Assembly (NCBI GenBank): GCA_021014325.1
Contig: JAJGQC010000556.1
Span: forward strand, 992,001-1,056,000
Source: Plazaster borealis
Taxonomy: Eukaryota; Echinodermata; Asteroidea; Forcipulatida; Labidiasteridae
DNA: 64,000 nt
Direction: 5' to 3'
Shown here: in pieces, positions 1-10,618 of the stretch
How the letters are laid out: every line of letters starts with the position of its first letter
Numbering within the stretch: the first letter of the stretch is position 1
Notes under the pieces: model-generated
Told to the model about the DNA's origin: nothing
Database searches by the model: none
Seen by the model: only the letters and a program-made list of their open reading frames with translations
Program-made: the position numbers and the translations under genes

Positions 1-214
1 AACTGGGTCAGGATGTTTTTCTTATTTTGATTCTGGTCTTGTAAAAGAAGTCTTGTCCAGTAAACAATTTAAGCCACAAGCCCTGTGGTCTTGTGGATTT
101 CTCCCCAAAATTCAAGTCCTGGTGTTGGGTGATTTTCCATAAACAATTTTTTTCTTCAATGTTTATAAGTTGTAGGGAAGTGAGCTGAAGATTTGTTTAG
201 ATGATGTACACCAG

Positions 215-308
215 GCAGCACAGAGGAGTCTCAGGCAAGAGATGAACTCCAGAGGCATTACCAGCAAAGGATTAGAGACAGACAGAACGATATTGAACAA
301 TATAAGAT
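215..308 (+). pseudogene. CCDC57-like exon a (coiled coil)
   Basis: The reading frame through 220-308 is open and gives a charged coiled-coil run that includes RDELQRHYQQRIRDRQNDI. A likely acceptor AG lies at about 213-214 (CACCAG) because the same frame has a stop at 202-204. A GTAGGT donor starts at 309. Exon ends are inferred, not proven. Confidence 0.45.
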
Positions 309-429
309 GTAGGTACATGTAGTGTTAACAGTTTCAAACATCAATGCATACAAGGGAAAACTACTGATTAATATGTGTGTTAATTACCCTTTCATCTATG
401 TGTGATAAGCACTGTAATTTCAGTACTTT

Positions 430-560
430 CCCTGAGTCATGTTGGAAAAAACCCATCCACTATTTTACTAGGGTGGGATTCGAACCTGGGATCTTTGCCA
501 TTCTAGAGCAGATGTCTTACTGCTAGACTGCCGAGCTTGCCTAGGAGCTGAAGGCAGTTC
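430..560 (-). repeat. tRNA-derived SINE fragment, antisense
   Basis: On the minus strand a tRNA-like B box (GGTTCGAATCCCACCC, about 475-495) follows a loosely A-box-like segment around 515-535. There is no full tRNA fold and no tail that I can define, so this is read as a decayed SINE in an intron. Confidence 0.45.
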
Positions 561-811
561 GAATCCTATACATTATTATTCTTTCTATACCGCACACACA
601 GATCCTTGTCATTTGATTGGAGGAACATGTGTCACGTTCCATCCTATATTTTTCCATGTATACTGCAGCGACGCTCCAAAATTTAATATTAGAGTCCTGT
701 ATGGATAATAGTAGTACGCTTCAGACGCTTTGCAGTGTCGCTTCCAAAATAATCATTTTATTTAGAAGGTTTTGTGGAGAATTATCCCAAACAATGTCTA
801 AAGGTAAAATT

Positions 812-960
812 AATGAGTAAGGAGATGAAGATTGTGCGTACTGTCAATGAGAGGGTATCTTGTCAGCTCGGTGATGCTGACTCTAATGTACTGGATCTTC
901 ACAAGCAGCTCAAGCAGAAAGAATGGGAGTTGCATGATCAGGCTGGAATGAAAGACGCAA
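812..960 (+). pseudogene. CCDC57-like exon b (coiled coil)
   Basis: Open frame with a coiled-coil sequence containing NVLDLHKQLKQKEWELHDQ. It ends at a GTAACA donor after phase 2 (GCA AA). The next exon at 1097 starts with a single G that completes the lysine codon, so the two exons join cleanly. The acceptor at the left is not clear. Confidence 0.5.
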
Positions 961-1096
961 AGTAACAAACTTAATTGCTAATCAATGTTATGACAAACCA
1001 ACATGATAATTGCATCAAACTCGTCAGGGTCCTGAAAGTAATAAGCAACATGAACAAATGATAATGAAAATTATCTTCTATCTTTGAATTGAATAG

Positions 1097-1171
1097 GATT
1101 GCTGAGTTCGAAAGCCAGATGGAGCTACTGGAACAGTCTGTCAAACGAGCAATGGAGGACTTCAATAGAAA
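1097..1171 (+). pseudogene. CCDC57-like exon c (coiled coil)
   Basis: 75-nt exon between a TAG acceptor at 1094-1096 and a GTAAGA donor at 1172. It encodes IAEFESQMELLEQSVKRAME plus a few residues, with clear heptad spacing. Phase matches exon b. Confidence 0.6.
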
Positions 1172-1473
1172 GTAAGACATTACTATTACAAATTTTATGG
1201 AACTTTATTAGAGAAGCCTGGAAATGTCTAGCAGTTTGTCTGCAAAAGTTGTTTCAACTTTTGTATATTCGAGTCACAGTACAGAATTGTTGATTATAAA
1301 AAATAAAATAAAAAAGATGACCAAGTTTCAAACTGAAAGTTAATTGGTCGTGCTGGTTATAAAGTCCCCACTAGTGTGGCCGACGGAGTTTGACAAACCG
1401 ACTGACCCTTTACCACAAGGTCCCGGGCTCGATTTCACAAAGAGCTAAGATTTACCTAAAGTGTGAATCAATC

Positions 1474-1872
1474 TTAAAGGGATTGTATACCTTTGGTAAT
1501 TGGAACCCACTGTTTGTTTCAATCTTATATAATTGTAGATATATACCTTAAAACTAACCTGTAAAAATTTCATTTTAAAAGGTGGTGGCGTTTTTGAGAT
1601 ATTATTGCTGAAAATCTAGAGCGGTTATGTCCAAGTAGGAAGAATAATCTGCAATGGGCATACATAATCTGAGAAACGTTTCTGATCGAACGCTTCTCAG
1701 ATTCAAATTCTTTTGGATAAAAACTGATATCTTTTTCCAAAACCGCATTACTTCAAAGTGAAATGTTTCTCAAAATGCTTAATACTATCAGAAGCTGCTG
1801 TACTTCTTACCAAGTACGTTTTTATTGCTATTAATTTTATGAGTAATTACCAAACTTATACAGACCCTTTAA
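1474..1872. mobile_element. MITE family 1, copy 1 (TTAA-flanked)
   Basis: Starts TTAAAGGGATTGTATACC and ends TATACAGACCCTTTAA, giving inverted ends and TTAA at both borders. The middle holds an imperfect palindrome built on AATCTGAGAAACGTTTCTG. No coding capacity; a non-autonomous DNA element in an intron. Other copies lie at 3209-3578 and 43368-43765, and a partial one at about 7020-7238. Confidence 0.7.
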
Positions 1873-2159
1873 CTGATGTCACAATACAAATCACTGTGGT
1901 AATACTGACAAATAAGATGATTCTTAGTGCTTTGTGAAATCGAGCCCAGGTCATATTGTTCTGTGGTGAAAACTTCACAAATGTATGCGGTGGAGTAAGC
2001 GCTATATCCAGACTGTTAGAAAATGCTCCACAGATAGCATTACTCCACCGCACAAATTTTCCAAGTTTTCACCACATGATGACCAATACGTGTGGCTAAG
2101 TTTAAGTCCGGTACAGTATGTCAAAATCCACCAGCCACACTAGGACATACCAACATACC

Positions 2160-2358
2160 AGGGCCCAATTTCATAGAGCTGCTTAAGCACAAAAGTAGCT
2201 AAGCACAACAAAATTTTGCTTACCAGAGTAAGGTTTCCAGCCAAAATGGCATGTCACATGTACAATATGTGACTGGTATCCTGCTTACTTTTGCTTAGCA
2301 GAAAATTTGTAAGCACTATTTTCTGCTTAAAATAAAGCGACTCTATGAAATTCAGCCC
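2160..2358. repeat. GCTTAAGCA-type palindromic repeat, copy 1
   Basis: Ends GGGCCCAATTTCATAGAG and CTCTATGAAATTCAGCCC are inverted repeats. The inside carries repeated TGCTTA/TAAGCA words. The same family is seen at 9650-9930, in part at 4670-4745, and at 52360-52875 (interrupted). Confidence 0.6.
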
Positions 2359-2539
2359 TTTACCAATCCCAAAGTTACCATTGACTTTTTTAAATGAAAT
2401 AATTGAAATAAGCATGTAAATGAACCTGCTCAAAATCACAAACAAGACATAAACCATTTTTTGGACTACATTAATTTTTATGAAATATTCAGAGGTTTGT
2501 TTGTATGGTGTGTTTTTATTGAAAACTAGAAGATGGAAA

Positions 2540-2803
2540 TACATGGGGCATCAGGTTGACTTGGTGGTTTCTTTCCCCGCCTTTTCACCTCTGTGGACCC
2601 CGGTTCGAATCCCACCTCAGACCGGAAGCATTGAATGTGGATCTGGGTTTTCAGTCCCTACCTGATTGCGTGGGTTTTCCCCGTTTGGGGTTTTCCTCCC
2701 ACATCTGAAACTGAACATTTCTTCTCATTTCTTATTCATTATCCTGGTATTGGCACTTGCGCTGTTGGATGTGTAAATAAATAAACAAATAAATAAATAA
2801 TTT
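2540..2803 (+). mobile_element. tRNA-headed SINE, copy 1
   Basis: Contains a B box GGTTCGAATCCCACC (about 2602), a conserved body (CCCTACCTGATTGCGTGGGT and GAACATTTCTTCTC) and an AAAT-repeat tail ending near 2803. A second copy at 44125-44375 shares the same blocks in the same order. Confidence 0.65.
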
Positions 2804-2910
2804 CCTTTTCCAAAACCGATGATGTAGTATGCCTTTCACCAGAAAGAAGCTCCATTAAATTGTCAGAATGTAGTTGAACATTATAGCAATTTCTTGACAT
2901 AGACATGCAG

Positions 2911-3102
2911 ACCTTGATAAGTACGCCCGGGAAAAGAATCAGCTGTCCTGAAGATCCGAGACAGCCATAGTGAGGTTGAGAGGGGTTACCAAGACAAGAT
3001 AAGAGAGTTGACGAGTAAGCTTGAGACGACGGAGGTAGAGAGGAGGCGGGAAGAGTGGTCCAACCAAGATGCCATCAAGGAGAAGGGTGTGACCATTGAA
3101 AA
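2911..3102 (+). pseudogene. CCDC57-like exon d with frameshift
   Basis: The exon lies between a CAG acceptor at 2908-2910 and a GTGTGT donor at 3103. The first part reads LDKYAREKNQ and the second part reads VLKIRDSHSEVERGYQDKIR, but in a frame displaced by one base near 2940; without the shift the first frame stops at TGA. One lost base at about 2940 explains both. The end (GAA AA, phase 2) fits the acceptor at 4016. Confidence 0.5.
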
Positions 3103-3208
3103 GTGTGTAATTACTTCAAAGATAAAACCCCCAAATTATTTAAAATTTACTCAGTCAGTTTCCCTTGTGGTTTATTACTTGGTATTTGAAATAAAAAATT
3201 GCAACCCC

Positions 3209-3578
3209 TTAAAGGCTAAGTATTCCTTTGGTTTTTGGAACCGTTCGATTGTTTTGATCCTAACAATAAAACAAACCTGTTAAAATTTCATTTCAAAAGG
3301 TGGTAGCATTTTTGAGATATCGCCAAATATCTGGAGCGGTTATGTTCATGCAGGAAGAGTTATCTGTGATTGGAATACACAATCTGAGAAACGTTTCCTG
3401 CAGAAACGTTTCTCAGATTAAAGTATTTTTGAATCCCTCTCTCTAAATCCGCATTCCTTTGAAGGGAATCATTTCTCAATGTGTTATACATAATCAACAG
3501 CTGCAAGGCTTCTTACCAAGTAAGTTTGTATGGCCATTAATTTTTGGAGTAATTACCAAAGGTATACCCTTCCTTTAA
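3209..3578. mobile_element. MITE family 1, copy 2
   Basis: TTAA at 3209 and 3575, the same internal palindrome (AATCTGAGAAACGTTTCCTG and its complement at about 3380-3420) and the same right end (GAGTAATTACCAAAGGTATA) as copy 1. Intronic. Confidence 0.65.
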
Positions 3579-3704
3579 TGCAATACCTCTGCTGCCGCTT
3601 CCAAGGTTGTATTGTAAACTTGGGTGTGATCCCTGGCTATACCGCAGTTACAGGTTGAATGGCTTCTGACTGGCATCCCCGAACAAGATATTAACAAAGT
3701 AGGG

Positions 3705-3800
3705 CTATAAATTGCTCAGTTGGAAGAAAGCCGGCACGTTAATCCGAAGGTCGCAGGTTCAAGTCCTGCTCGAGTAAATTTTTGTTTGTTCAACCCTAAA
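3705..3800 (+). mobile_element. tRNA-Asn-derived SINE head
   Basis: The segment has a tRNA-like A box (TGCTCAGTTGG), an Asn-type anticodon arm (CACGTTAATCCGAAGGTC) and B box (GGTTCAAGTCC). The acceptor stem does not pair well and a T-rich stretch follows, so this is a SINE and not a working tRNA gene. Confidence 0.5.
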
Positions 3801-4015
3801 TTATTTAGTTTATACTGTTGTAATAATATCACACTAAAAACATGTCATTACTTCCCAGTGTGTACTTTATACAATAAAAATACATAGATCATTAAAAAAC
3901 AAAGAATGTAAAATATTACAACAGTATACAAGAAGCACAACATTTGATAAAAGAGCAAAAAGGAGATGTTAAATAAGCTCACTTTTTTGATTTGGTCAAC
4001 TTTATTTTGTTAAAG

Positions 4016-4187
4016 ACTCCAGGATGAGATTGAAGATGTTAGGCGTCACTCGGATGTCCAGCTAGCCAAGGTCTCCCTAGACATGGTCACTAAGGATCTT
4101 GCCATAACAACGTTCAGAGTGACCCAGACCAAACTCAAAGCAGAAATGGTCCAGAGAAAAGAAGATACAGAAAATACAGGACAACAA
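4016..4187 (+). pseudogene. CCDC57-like exon e (coiled coil)
   Basis: Open frame with LQDEIEDVRRHSDVQLAKVS and TQTKLKAEMVQRKEDTE. The acceptor is taken as AAAG at 4012-4015 because it restores phase with exon d (AA plus A); a second AG at 4021-4022 would break the phase. A GTAATG donor starts at 4188. Confidence 0.5.
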
Positions 4188-4785
4188 GTAATGATAATAT
4201 TATTCTCTGAGGGCATGCCAATTTGCAAAAGGATCCCCAGATTTGACCTTTGGAAATGTGCAAGGTCACTTTGGCAAAGACCAACTGGACAGGATTTGGG
4301 TAGTCCACCCAACATGACAAAACCAGCCACTTACCCCCCTGGGTGGCACCACAACCATGCTGTGAGTGTCCATTGAAAAATTTAGTTTATCCGCGAGTGA
4401 TAAATGAAATAATAGTAATTTATAAATTTATATTGCACTCATTCCATTCAGTGTACACAACGGCACACCAATCATGAAATAAATAAATTACAAATTCCTG
4501 AGATTTTTTTTAGATCATTGGCCAAATAAATCATTCTATTCTATGCTTTTCTACTAATAATCTAAGACGGACAATCATACATTGCAAAATATTTGTAAAA
4601 AACCAAAAAATATTAGTAAAAACCAAAAAAAATACATAAAAAAAAGTCTTGTTTGACCTTATGAAGTACACTTAAGCGTGTTTCTCTGCTGTAGCAAGCG
4701 CAACAATTTGCTCACCGGTAAACAGCTTTATGAAATTGGGCCCAGGCCCTAGCGTTGAATTATAACTTCTTAATATCATCCACAG
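4188..4785. other. intron, no gene
   Basis: AT-rich intron. Only a partial GCTTAAGCA-type repeat end (about 4670-4745, ending ATGAAATTGGGCCC) stands out. Confidence 0.5.
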
Positions 4786-4951
4786 ATACAAGAAGGAGTT
4801 GTCTCTAGCCATAGATAGAACGAGGCTAATCTAGTAGAGATTTAGGACCCAAGCTGAGCTGGACTGGCAGCGACGCTGTGAGGACTAAGAAAGGGTGCAG
4901 TACAGCAAGTCAGAGGACCTGATTGAACGTCTGACCAAGTCCAAAGATGAG
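4786..4951 (+). pseudogene. CCDC57-like exon f with three in-frame stops
   Basis: The frame reads KKELSLAIDRTRLI, then TAG TAG, then RFRTQAELDWQRRCED, TAA, then ERVQYSKSEDLIERLTKSK. The protein sequence continues in register through every stop, so these are point changes and not shifts: two are consistent with CAG to TAG and one with TAC or TAT to TAA. AELDWQRRCED is the strongest family signature in the gene. Acceptor CACAG (4781-4785); donor GTACTG at 4952. Confidence 0.6.
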
Positions 4952-6012
4952 GTACTGCAGCAGGCCTGGAATACGGCCACCAAAGGCAATGGCCTCTGTT
5001 GGCCCTTGCCTTGTACCTGGCTCCTCTTTAAAATATACCCATAGATTTTAAACTTGTCTGTGAAAGTACCCTTTACTAGATGAAAATGGCCTGACCCTGT
5101 CAAAGCTGAAATTCCAGACATTAAATCCTGTTTGATTTTGGTGGGTTTTCTACTACACACCTAAACCACCAGTGTGTTATTAATAGGGGCTGATTCCAAA
5201 AAGCACATAAATATTCTTTTTATGCTAACCAATGAATCAATCTCTGACGCACTAGAATGCGTTCAATCATTATCAAAAATGAGTGCAGTGCAGTAGACCT
5301 TGCAGCCACGACATGGCATGGTTGAGCGGTCTAGTGCACCGGAATCACGCAATATGTACAAAATGTATATTATTTTAACACTCCACAGATAAATACTTCC
5401 CAAATCATCGTTGATTATTTCAATAAGCCATTTGCGAGTCGGATTTATTAATGTCTGGTACAATGACTTGCTTAGTCCCAAGTTACTGCTTAAAATTTGA
5501 ATTCTTTAGACTAAAGAGACAGTTGCTGTGTTACTTGATTTAGGGCAAGGTTTTGCGTAGTTACGTAAGAGATGCTGAACACCCATACACAATTCTGAAT
5601 GAATGTGTCTGGCACAATGGTACCAGGGTTTGCTTATCTGGAGGTTGCTCTACAAAAGCTTACCCTGAACCATGTGACATAGAAGCTGTGTCTATAGTCT
5701 GAGGAATTCAGTCTGAGGAATTCGGTATCTTGTGACTAAACAAGTCATTGTACCAGATGTTATTCAAATCTAACTCACAAATGGCTTATTCCTGTAATCC
5801 AAATTTGCACATAAGCTTGCAGAAAATGCATGTCAAAATATTGCTGTTTTTATCACCGAATTGGGTGACGTTTTCACAAGTTGGTTATAATTATGTCTTG
5901 ATTGAAATTTTGAAGATGGGGACTAACTTTACTATTCCAGAAAACCAATGAAGCATTATCCATTTGTTAAAGCGGTCTTATGACAATGCATTTTCCCTCA
6001 ACTCTTTGCCAG
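4952..6012. other. intron, no gene
   Basis: No coding signal that I can defend. A short tRNA-Leu-like A-box fragment (TGGTTGAGCGGTCTAGTG, about 5318) is the only landmark. Confidence 0.4.
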
Positions 6013-6135
6013 GCTCTGGCCACCGTGAAGGAGAAGGATCGAGAGCTGTCACAAAGGGAAGATAACATCAGAGTGCTGACTGCCGATAGGGACCATGCAT
6101 TTGCAACACTTGGGAAAAAAAATCTACAAATTAAC
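6013..6135 (+). pseudogene. CCDC57-like exon g (coiled coil)
   Basis: After a TTGCCAG acceptor (ending 6012) an open frame reads ALATVKEKDRELSQREDNIR and VLTADRDHAFATL. It joins in phase 0 to the end of exon f. The donor is not obvious: the sequence runs into an A-rich stretch at 6113-6121, so the splice site may be lost. Confidence 0.55.
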
Positions 6136-6796
6136 AGAGATATTGCAGGTTACTCTCTCATTGACAGTAAACAGTTTCCTTTTGTTTTCTTCTGCAGGAC
6201 TTGGAAAAGTAGACAGTACTTCAGCCTCATTACCATGGGCAGCATGCCGTATCAATACCTCCTGTCACTAACCCCCTTGAAGGGAAGCACTGAGAATCAA
6301 TGCTGACTGGCTTACCAAAAATGACTGCTCTGTGTGCACGCTTATTAACAACTTTTGAGCGTTTGCACGATACTTGTCAGGCCGCTTAGTACGCTCTTGT
6401 AAAAATTGCACGTATTTTGACGCGACAAAAAAACCTTCAAATGAATCACGTAACACAGAATGGATCAACCACAGGACTAATTAAAATATCCAATGTATTT
6501 TGTCATTCAAAGTCACACTTCCAGGGGTTACGATCGAGCAAGGCATTCAGAGGAAAAAATGGCGCGGCAAGATCGTACACCACTGGGAATGAGGTTGACA
6601 GTACTTATTACACATTGGTGTAAGAATAAAATCAAATATGATATTGGTCTTTATCATGATGCAATTTTTACGTCAATTAAACAGTTCCTGATGATTTACG
6701 GATAAATAAAAGACTCATCTGAAGCTGAAAACAGTAGTTCAATTTTGAGAAATAAGAAGTAAATTTGGGGTAGTCTCTCATGACTTACAGCTGGCT

Positions 6797-7238
6797 TTAA
6801 AGGTAGGGTCATAGATTGGTTTGTCAACGTAATGCTGATTTATAGGCACAATTATATAAAAAGATCAAATAAAAGTCACATGTGAAAAGTTCTGCTGAAT
6901 AAAGTGTCTAGTTGCTGAGAAAACGGCACAAAACTGTCACAGTATTTTCACAAGAATGTCAGGGACAGTTAGCTAGGTGACACCGGGTACCTACCACATC
7001 TCTGGCCGCTGCATTTGCGAATGGAAACCAACCCTCAGAAATCTGAGAATCGACTCATGCATGAATCGTTTCTCAGATTCAAATGTTTTTGAGTGAAAAA
7101 TTATTCAAACCATATTACTTCGAAGGAATCCTTTCTCAAAATAGTTTTTACTATCAACAGCTGCAGTGCTTTTCACCAAGTAAGTTTTTATGGTCATTAA
7201 TTCGTGGAGTATTTACCAATGTATAACCCTACCTTTAA
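6797..7238. mobile_element. chimeric MITE (family 2 left, family 1 right)
   Basis: The left 170 bp (TTAAAGGTAGGGTCAT onwards) match the left part of the MITE at 52446. The right part, from about 7020, carries the AATCTGAGAA..TTCTCAGATT palindrome and right-end blocks of family 1. The extreme right end (ATAACCCTACCTTTAA) is again of family-2 type. TTAA flanks both sides. Confidence 0.55.
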
Positions 7239-7725
7239 AGCAAGCTACCTTTACAGCAGGCTGGAAAAAGAGCAAACCGATGGGGCAGGAGATTTTGTCC
7301 CCATACCAAATTAACCGGATTGTGTCTCCCGAGACAGATGCTCCAAGGATTACAAGTCATCCTCTAGGTTATGTCGCCGCCTTGTACACAGGAAATTTTG
7401 GTAGGCAGGAGAGAATGTGGGCCCCCACCCCTCCTAATGTTGCTTGTTTCACAGAGAGGAATTGTGCGCTTTTGTATTTAACCATATAGTTTGAAAACTA
7501 GGTCCATAGTTTGTTTGTAAGTATTGCTTGTGCATGAAGCTAGCAAATATATGCAGGGATAACTCTGTAGAGAAGAAGTACCGTAGGTAGTCAAAAAGTG
7601 AAGAATTCTTCAAAATAAGATGAATTACATAGTGCACTTGTATAATTGTCTCCACCTGTCCACTGTGCAAAGCCTCAAATCTTACACTAACAAACTTTGA
7701 CCCTCCACTCATCCCTGCTCATCAG

Positions 7726-7930
7726 AGTGAAAAACACCAAGACGACCAGACAGTCTCTGCTTCACAGCAACTGCAGTCACTTCAGGAAGAAAACATGCTC
7801 CTGCGGGACGTCGTACACGGCATGAGGGAAGACATGGAACAGCTCGGGGAGAACCAGCAAGGGGCCAATCAGAGATCGGATACTACAGTAGCCGGGGACG
7901 ATGGAACCACTCGTCCTCCAATCACAGAAG
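7726..7930 (+). pseudogene. CCDC57-like exon h (coiled coil, then polar linker)
   Basis: 205-nt exon after a CATCAG acceptor (7720-7725), with a GTTTTA donor at 7931. The frame is open and encodes a Gln-rich coiled coil (QQLQSLQEENMLLRDVVHGM), followed by an acidic polar tail. The end phase (GAA G) matches the start of the next exon (GC TAT). Confidence 0.55.
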
Positions 7931-8732
7931 GTTTTACTTGAATTTTGAAGCTCTTCCTGATATTGCTTTGAAATATTATAGTATGCACATATGGACTGGC
8001 AATGAGGTCACTAGTGCACATCTATGCACCCCAAGGGACTGTGAGTGACCAGAAGAGGGATCTATTTCCCATGGCCAAAGGCTAAAGGAAATAGGACCCT
8101 TTTCTGGTCATTTACAGGCCAGAGGGGGGATACATGTACACTTGTGACTGAATTATGCCAGTCAATATTTGTTTTATATAACACCTCTGTCCTAAATATG
8201 AACAACAAATATATATATGTATCATTTTTGTTTAGCAGAACGCTTTTATTTCAACAACTGACTCAATTGCTGTTCACTGTTCACATCATGAGTTGGCGCT
8301 GTAACCAGTCAAAACATTTTGAGTATAGACGATGTGACCTGTGACATCACATGTTTACAAAAGAGCCACCAAGCCTGGACTTCCTGCAGGCACCAATTGT
8401 ACACAGCTCAATGGGAAGAAACCATAAAAACTTTAATTTTATGGAGATTGCACTGTCTAATTTTTATCAACTTTTGATATGAAGAAAGGGGGCACATCTC
8501 AAAACTTGTTCAGCTGTTACTTTTATAACTCTTGGATTGATGTGAAAATTATGACACACAATGCAAACTTTCCCATATGACCAGTGCAGTATCTTGCCTG
8601 CCAGACAGGCCCAAGAATGTACAAGGTCACACTTATTGTAAACAAAGGTCACAAGGTCTATAGAGCCCAGTTCTTTGATGATTAAAGTTTATTCTTAATT
8701 GAATTAAATTAAATTATGATTCTTGCCTTCAG
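7931..8732. other. intron, no gene
   Basis: No recognisable gene or repeat on either strand. Confidence 0.4.
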
Positions 8733-8996
8733 GCTATGTCAAGATTCTTGAAAAAGAAAGCCGCGATCTCAAGCTGAAAATCTGACACCTGGAGGAGAAA
8801 CTTGAAACTAAACGGCAAGAGACTGTAGACTATGGAACACCTGATCCAATGGATAACTCTTACATAAGAAGTCATGTACAATCCCTCAATGATTGGTGCC
8901 TTACGCTCTGAGAAAGTGACTCTCTCGCCTCAGTTGAAGAGACAGCAGGCAAGGGCAGCACACCTAGAGAGCAATATCAGTCAACTGCAGAAACAG
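8733..8996 (+). pseudogene. CCDC57-like exon i with a stop and a frameshift
   Basis: After a CTTCAG acceptor the frame reads YVKILEKESRDLKLKI, then TGA, then HLEEKLETKRQE. The TGA fits a CGA to TGA change at a CpG. Near 8890 the sequence must shift by one base to continue as IGALRSEKVTLSPQLKRQQ and ESNISQLQKQ, which ends in phase 0 at the GTCAGA donor (8997). Confidence 0.55.
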
Positions 8997-9437
8997 GTCA
9001 GATACTCATCTTGAGTTAGGATTAGGTCGTTAATAAAAATAATAATAATAATGTTATGAGATATTGCCTAAGTAACATCCCAAGGCCAGACAATCACTTC
9101 AAGGTGAGGGCTACACTTAACTGATTTGGGCTGTCGACCCAAATCAACTGTCACCAGGGGCACGTTGCCATGTACTCTTGGGGCTGAAACAGGGTTACCC
9201 CTTTCACAGTCCGTCACATTTGCTTATTTTGATTGCCGCAGTCAAAGCTATCCCATTTGCTACCCAAAACCCTAAAAGCTTTAAATTGTTTTTGTTGTTT
9301 TCACAAAAATTTGACCTCCACCATTATTGATGACATTTTGACACTTTGGTTGAATGGTGTGTGTATTACAAACTAGAGGATGGAAAATTAATCTACTTTT
9401 CCAAAATACAATCATGTGCTTTTCCTTTCCTCTGCAG

Positions 9438-9638
9438 CCGTATGAAAAGCAAGTGGAGGTTGAGCAGTTACAATATGAGCTGACTACCTCCGTATGCAGG
9501 AATGCCTCGGAGACTGCCGGCCTCAGGCAGAGGGTGATGGAGCTGGAGCTTCAGCTGGCAGAGACAAGACGAGAAGCTGATGAGTACTTCATGGGAGGAT
9601 TGCAGACCAACCTGGAGGCTATCGCTCTGGGCAATCAG
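9438..9638 (+). pseudogene. CCDC57-like exon j (coiled coil, conserved)
   Basis: 201-nt, fully open exon between TCTGCAG (9431-9437) and GTGAGA (9639). It encodes a coiled coil with GLRQRVMELELQLAETRREA followed by DEYFMGGLQTNLEAIALGNQ, one of the most family-like stretches of the gene. A possible further exon starts at about 9946 (LEMETLQSDTG in phase 0) but runs into a TGA and needs a frameshift to continue to about 10030. Confidence 0.6.
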
Positions 9639-9649
9639 GTGAGATTACT

Positions 9650-9930
9650 TATGTAAGCACAAGCACAAAACACTTTGGGTTACCAGCCAAAATACCATTT
9701 CACATTTGGAATTTGTGACTGTTTCCTGCTAAATTGTGCTGAGCAATATTTTCTGCAATAAGCAGCTCTGTGCACAATAAATATTGCTTAACAATTTTCT
9801 GCTAAGCTAAATAAGCAGGGTACCAGTCACAGATGTTACATTGTGGCATTGTATTTTGGCCGGTGTAATTACCTCATTCTGGTATTAGCAAAATTTTGTT
9901 ATGCTTGAGCAGCTCCATGAAATTGGGCCT
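9650..9930. repeat. GCTTAAGCA-type palindromic repeat, copy 2
   Basis: Carries GGTTACCAGCCAAAATACC near the left and CATTGTATTTTGGCCGGTG near the right as inverted blocks, TTTCTGCTAAGC words, and ends in AGCTCCATGAAATTGGGCC as in copy 1. Confidence 0.55.
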
Positions 9931-10030
9931 TGGAAGTTTTTCAGCTAGAGATGGAGACTTTGCAGTCTGACACTGGGTGAAAGGCAAGACTCTAATATCA
10001 GAAATGGAGATTGTGACCTGGAGGGCTGAG

Positions 10031-10618
10031 AACAAGAGCTGACTGTTGGGGGTAGGGGGGGGGAGTAGGGGGTACAGAAGACCTTGAGACCATACAAGTC
10101 TAGATAAGGTTTTACAAAGGAACTGTAAGAATTGTAATGTCGGAGACAAAATGTGCACTAAGCATAAACTCAAGATGGCTACTTTAATCAACAACTCGGT
10201 ACATGTGACATTGGTAAAGTCCCAACACATGGTGGCGCTATAACAGTTACATGAAGTATGATAATAGATTATTACATCTCCCCTTTTTTGCAACTGACAA
10301 GTGAATGTAAATGTAAATTTCTCACGTCGAATGTAAATAAAAAACTCAAGATTTTTCCTCTCTCTCTCCCAACTCCAAAAACTGCCTCAATATGCTGTCA
10401 AGGGTTTTTTTTTTTTACAACCTGCCCTTTTTTATTTATTTATTTATTTTTTTATATATTTTTTTTATTTTTATAAACAACAACAAGAAATACAAAACCA
10501 AGGAAATTTCTACCCTGGTATACTTGACGTTTTGTAAAAAAAAAAAATACACATTTCCAATGGACTGTGGATGCAATCTAATGTTTGTTTGAGTAACAGT
10601 TCTGGTAGGTTTTACAGC
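10031..10618. other. gap with a G-rich tract and AT-rich low complexity
   Basis: A run of G tracts at about 10050-10072 (GGGGGTAGGGGGGGGGAGT) is followed by T- and TA-rich low-complexity DNA (10405-10545). No gene. Confidence 0.5.

Larger units (their letters stand above)
215..10030 (+). pseudogene. CCDC57-like centrosomal coiled-coil gene, multi-exon, apparently decayed
   Basis: At least ten short exons on the + strand encode highly charged heptad-rich sequence typical of a long coiled coil. The order of motifs (AELDWQRRCED, then VQYSKSEDLIERLTKSKDEV, then ALATVKEKDREL, RVLTADRDHA, and finally ADEYFMGGLQTNLEAIALGN) is, from memory, that of CCDC57, a centriolar satellite/centrosome protein that binds microtubules and the CEP63 network. 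Splice phases agree across several introns (exons near 812/1097, 4786/6013, 7726/8733, 8733/9438), which supports one gene. The copy carries at least four in-frame stops (4786-4951 exon: two TAG and one TAA; 8733-8996 exon: TGA) and at least two internal frameshifts (about 2940 and 8890). It is therefore called a pseudogene, although sequencing errors or a second functional allele cannot be excluded. The 5' end lies before the window. Another long coiled-coil family is possible. Confidence 0.6.

Noticed and set aside
3711..3780. Functional tRNA-Asn gene
   Set aside because: A and B boxes are present but the acceptor stem does not pair and the A box region is altered; SINE head preferred.
4046..4330. 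Minus-strand 94-residue frame
   Set aside because: Lies opposite the coiled-coil exon at 4016-4187 and reads through its splice donor; a shadow frame.
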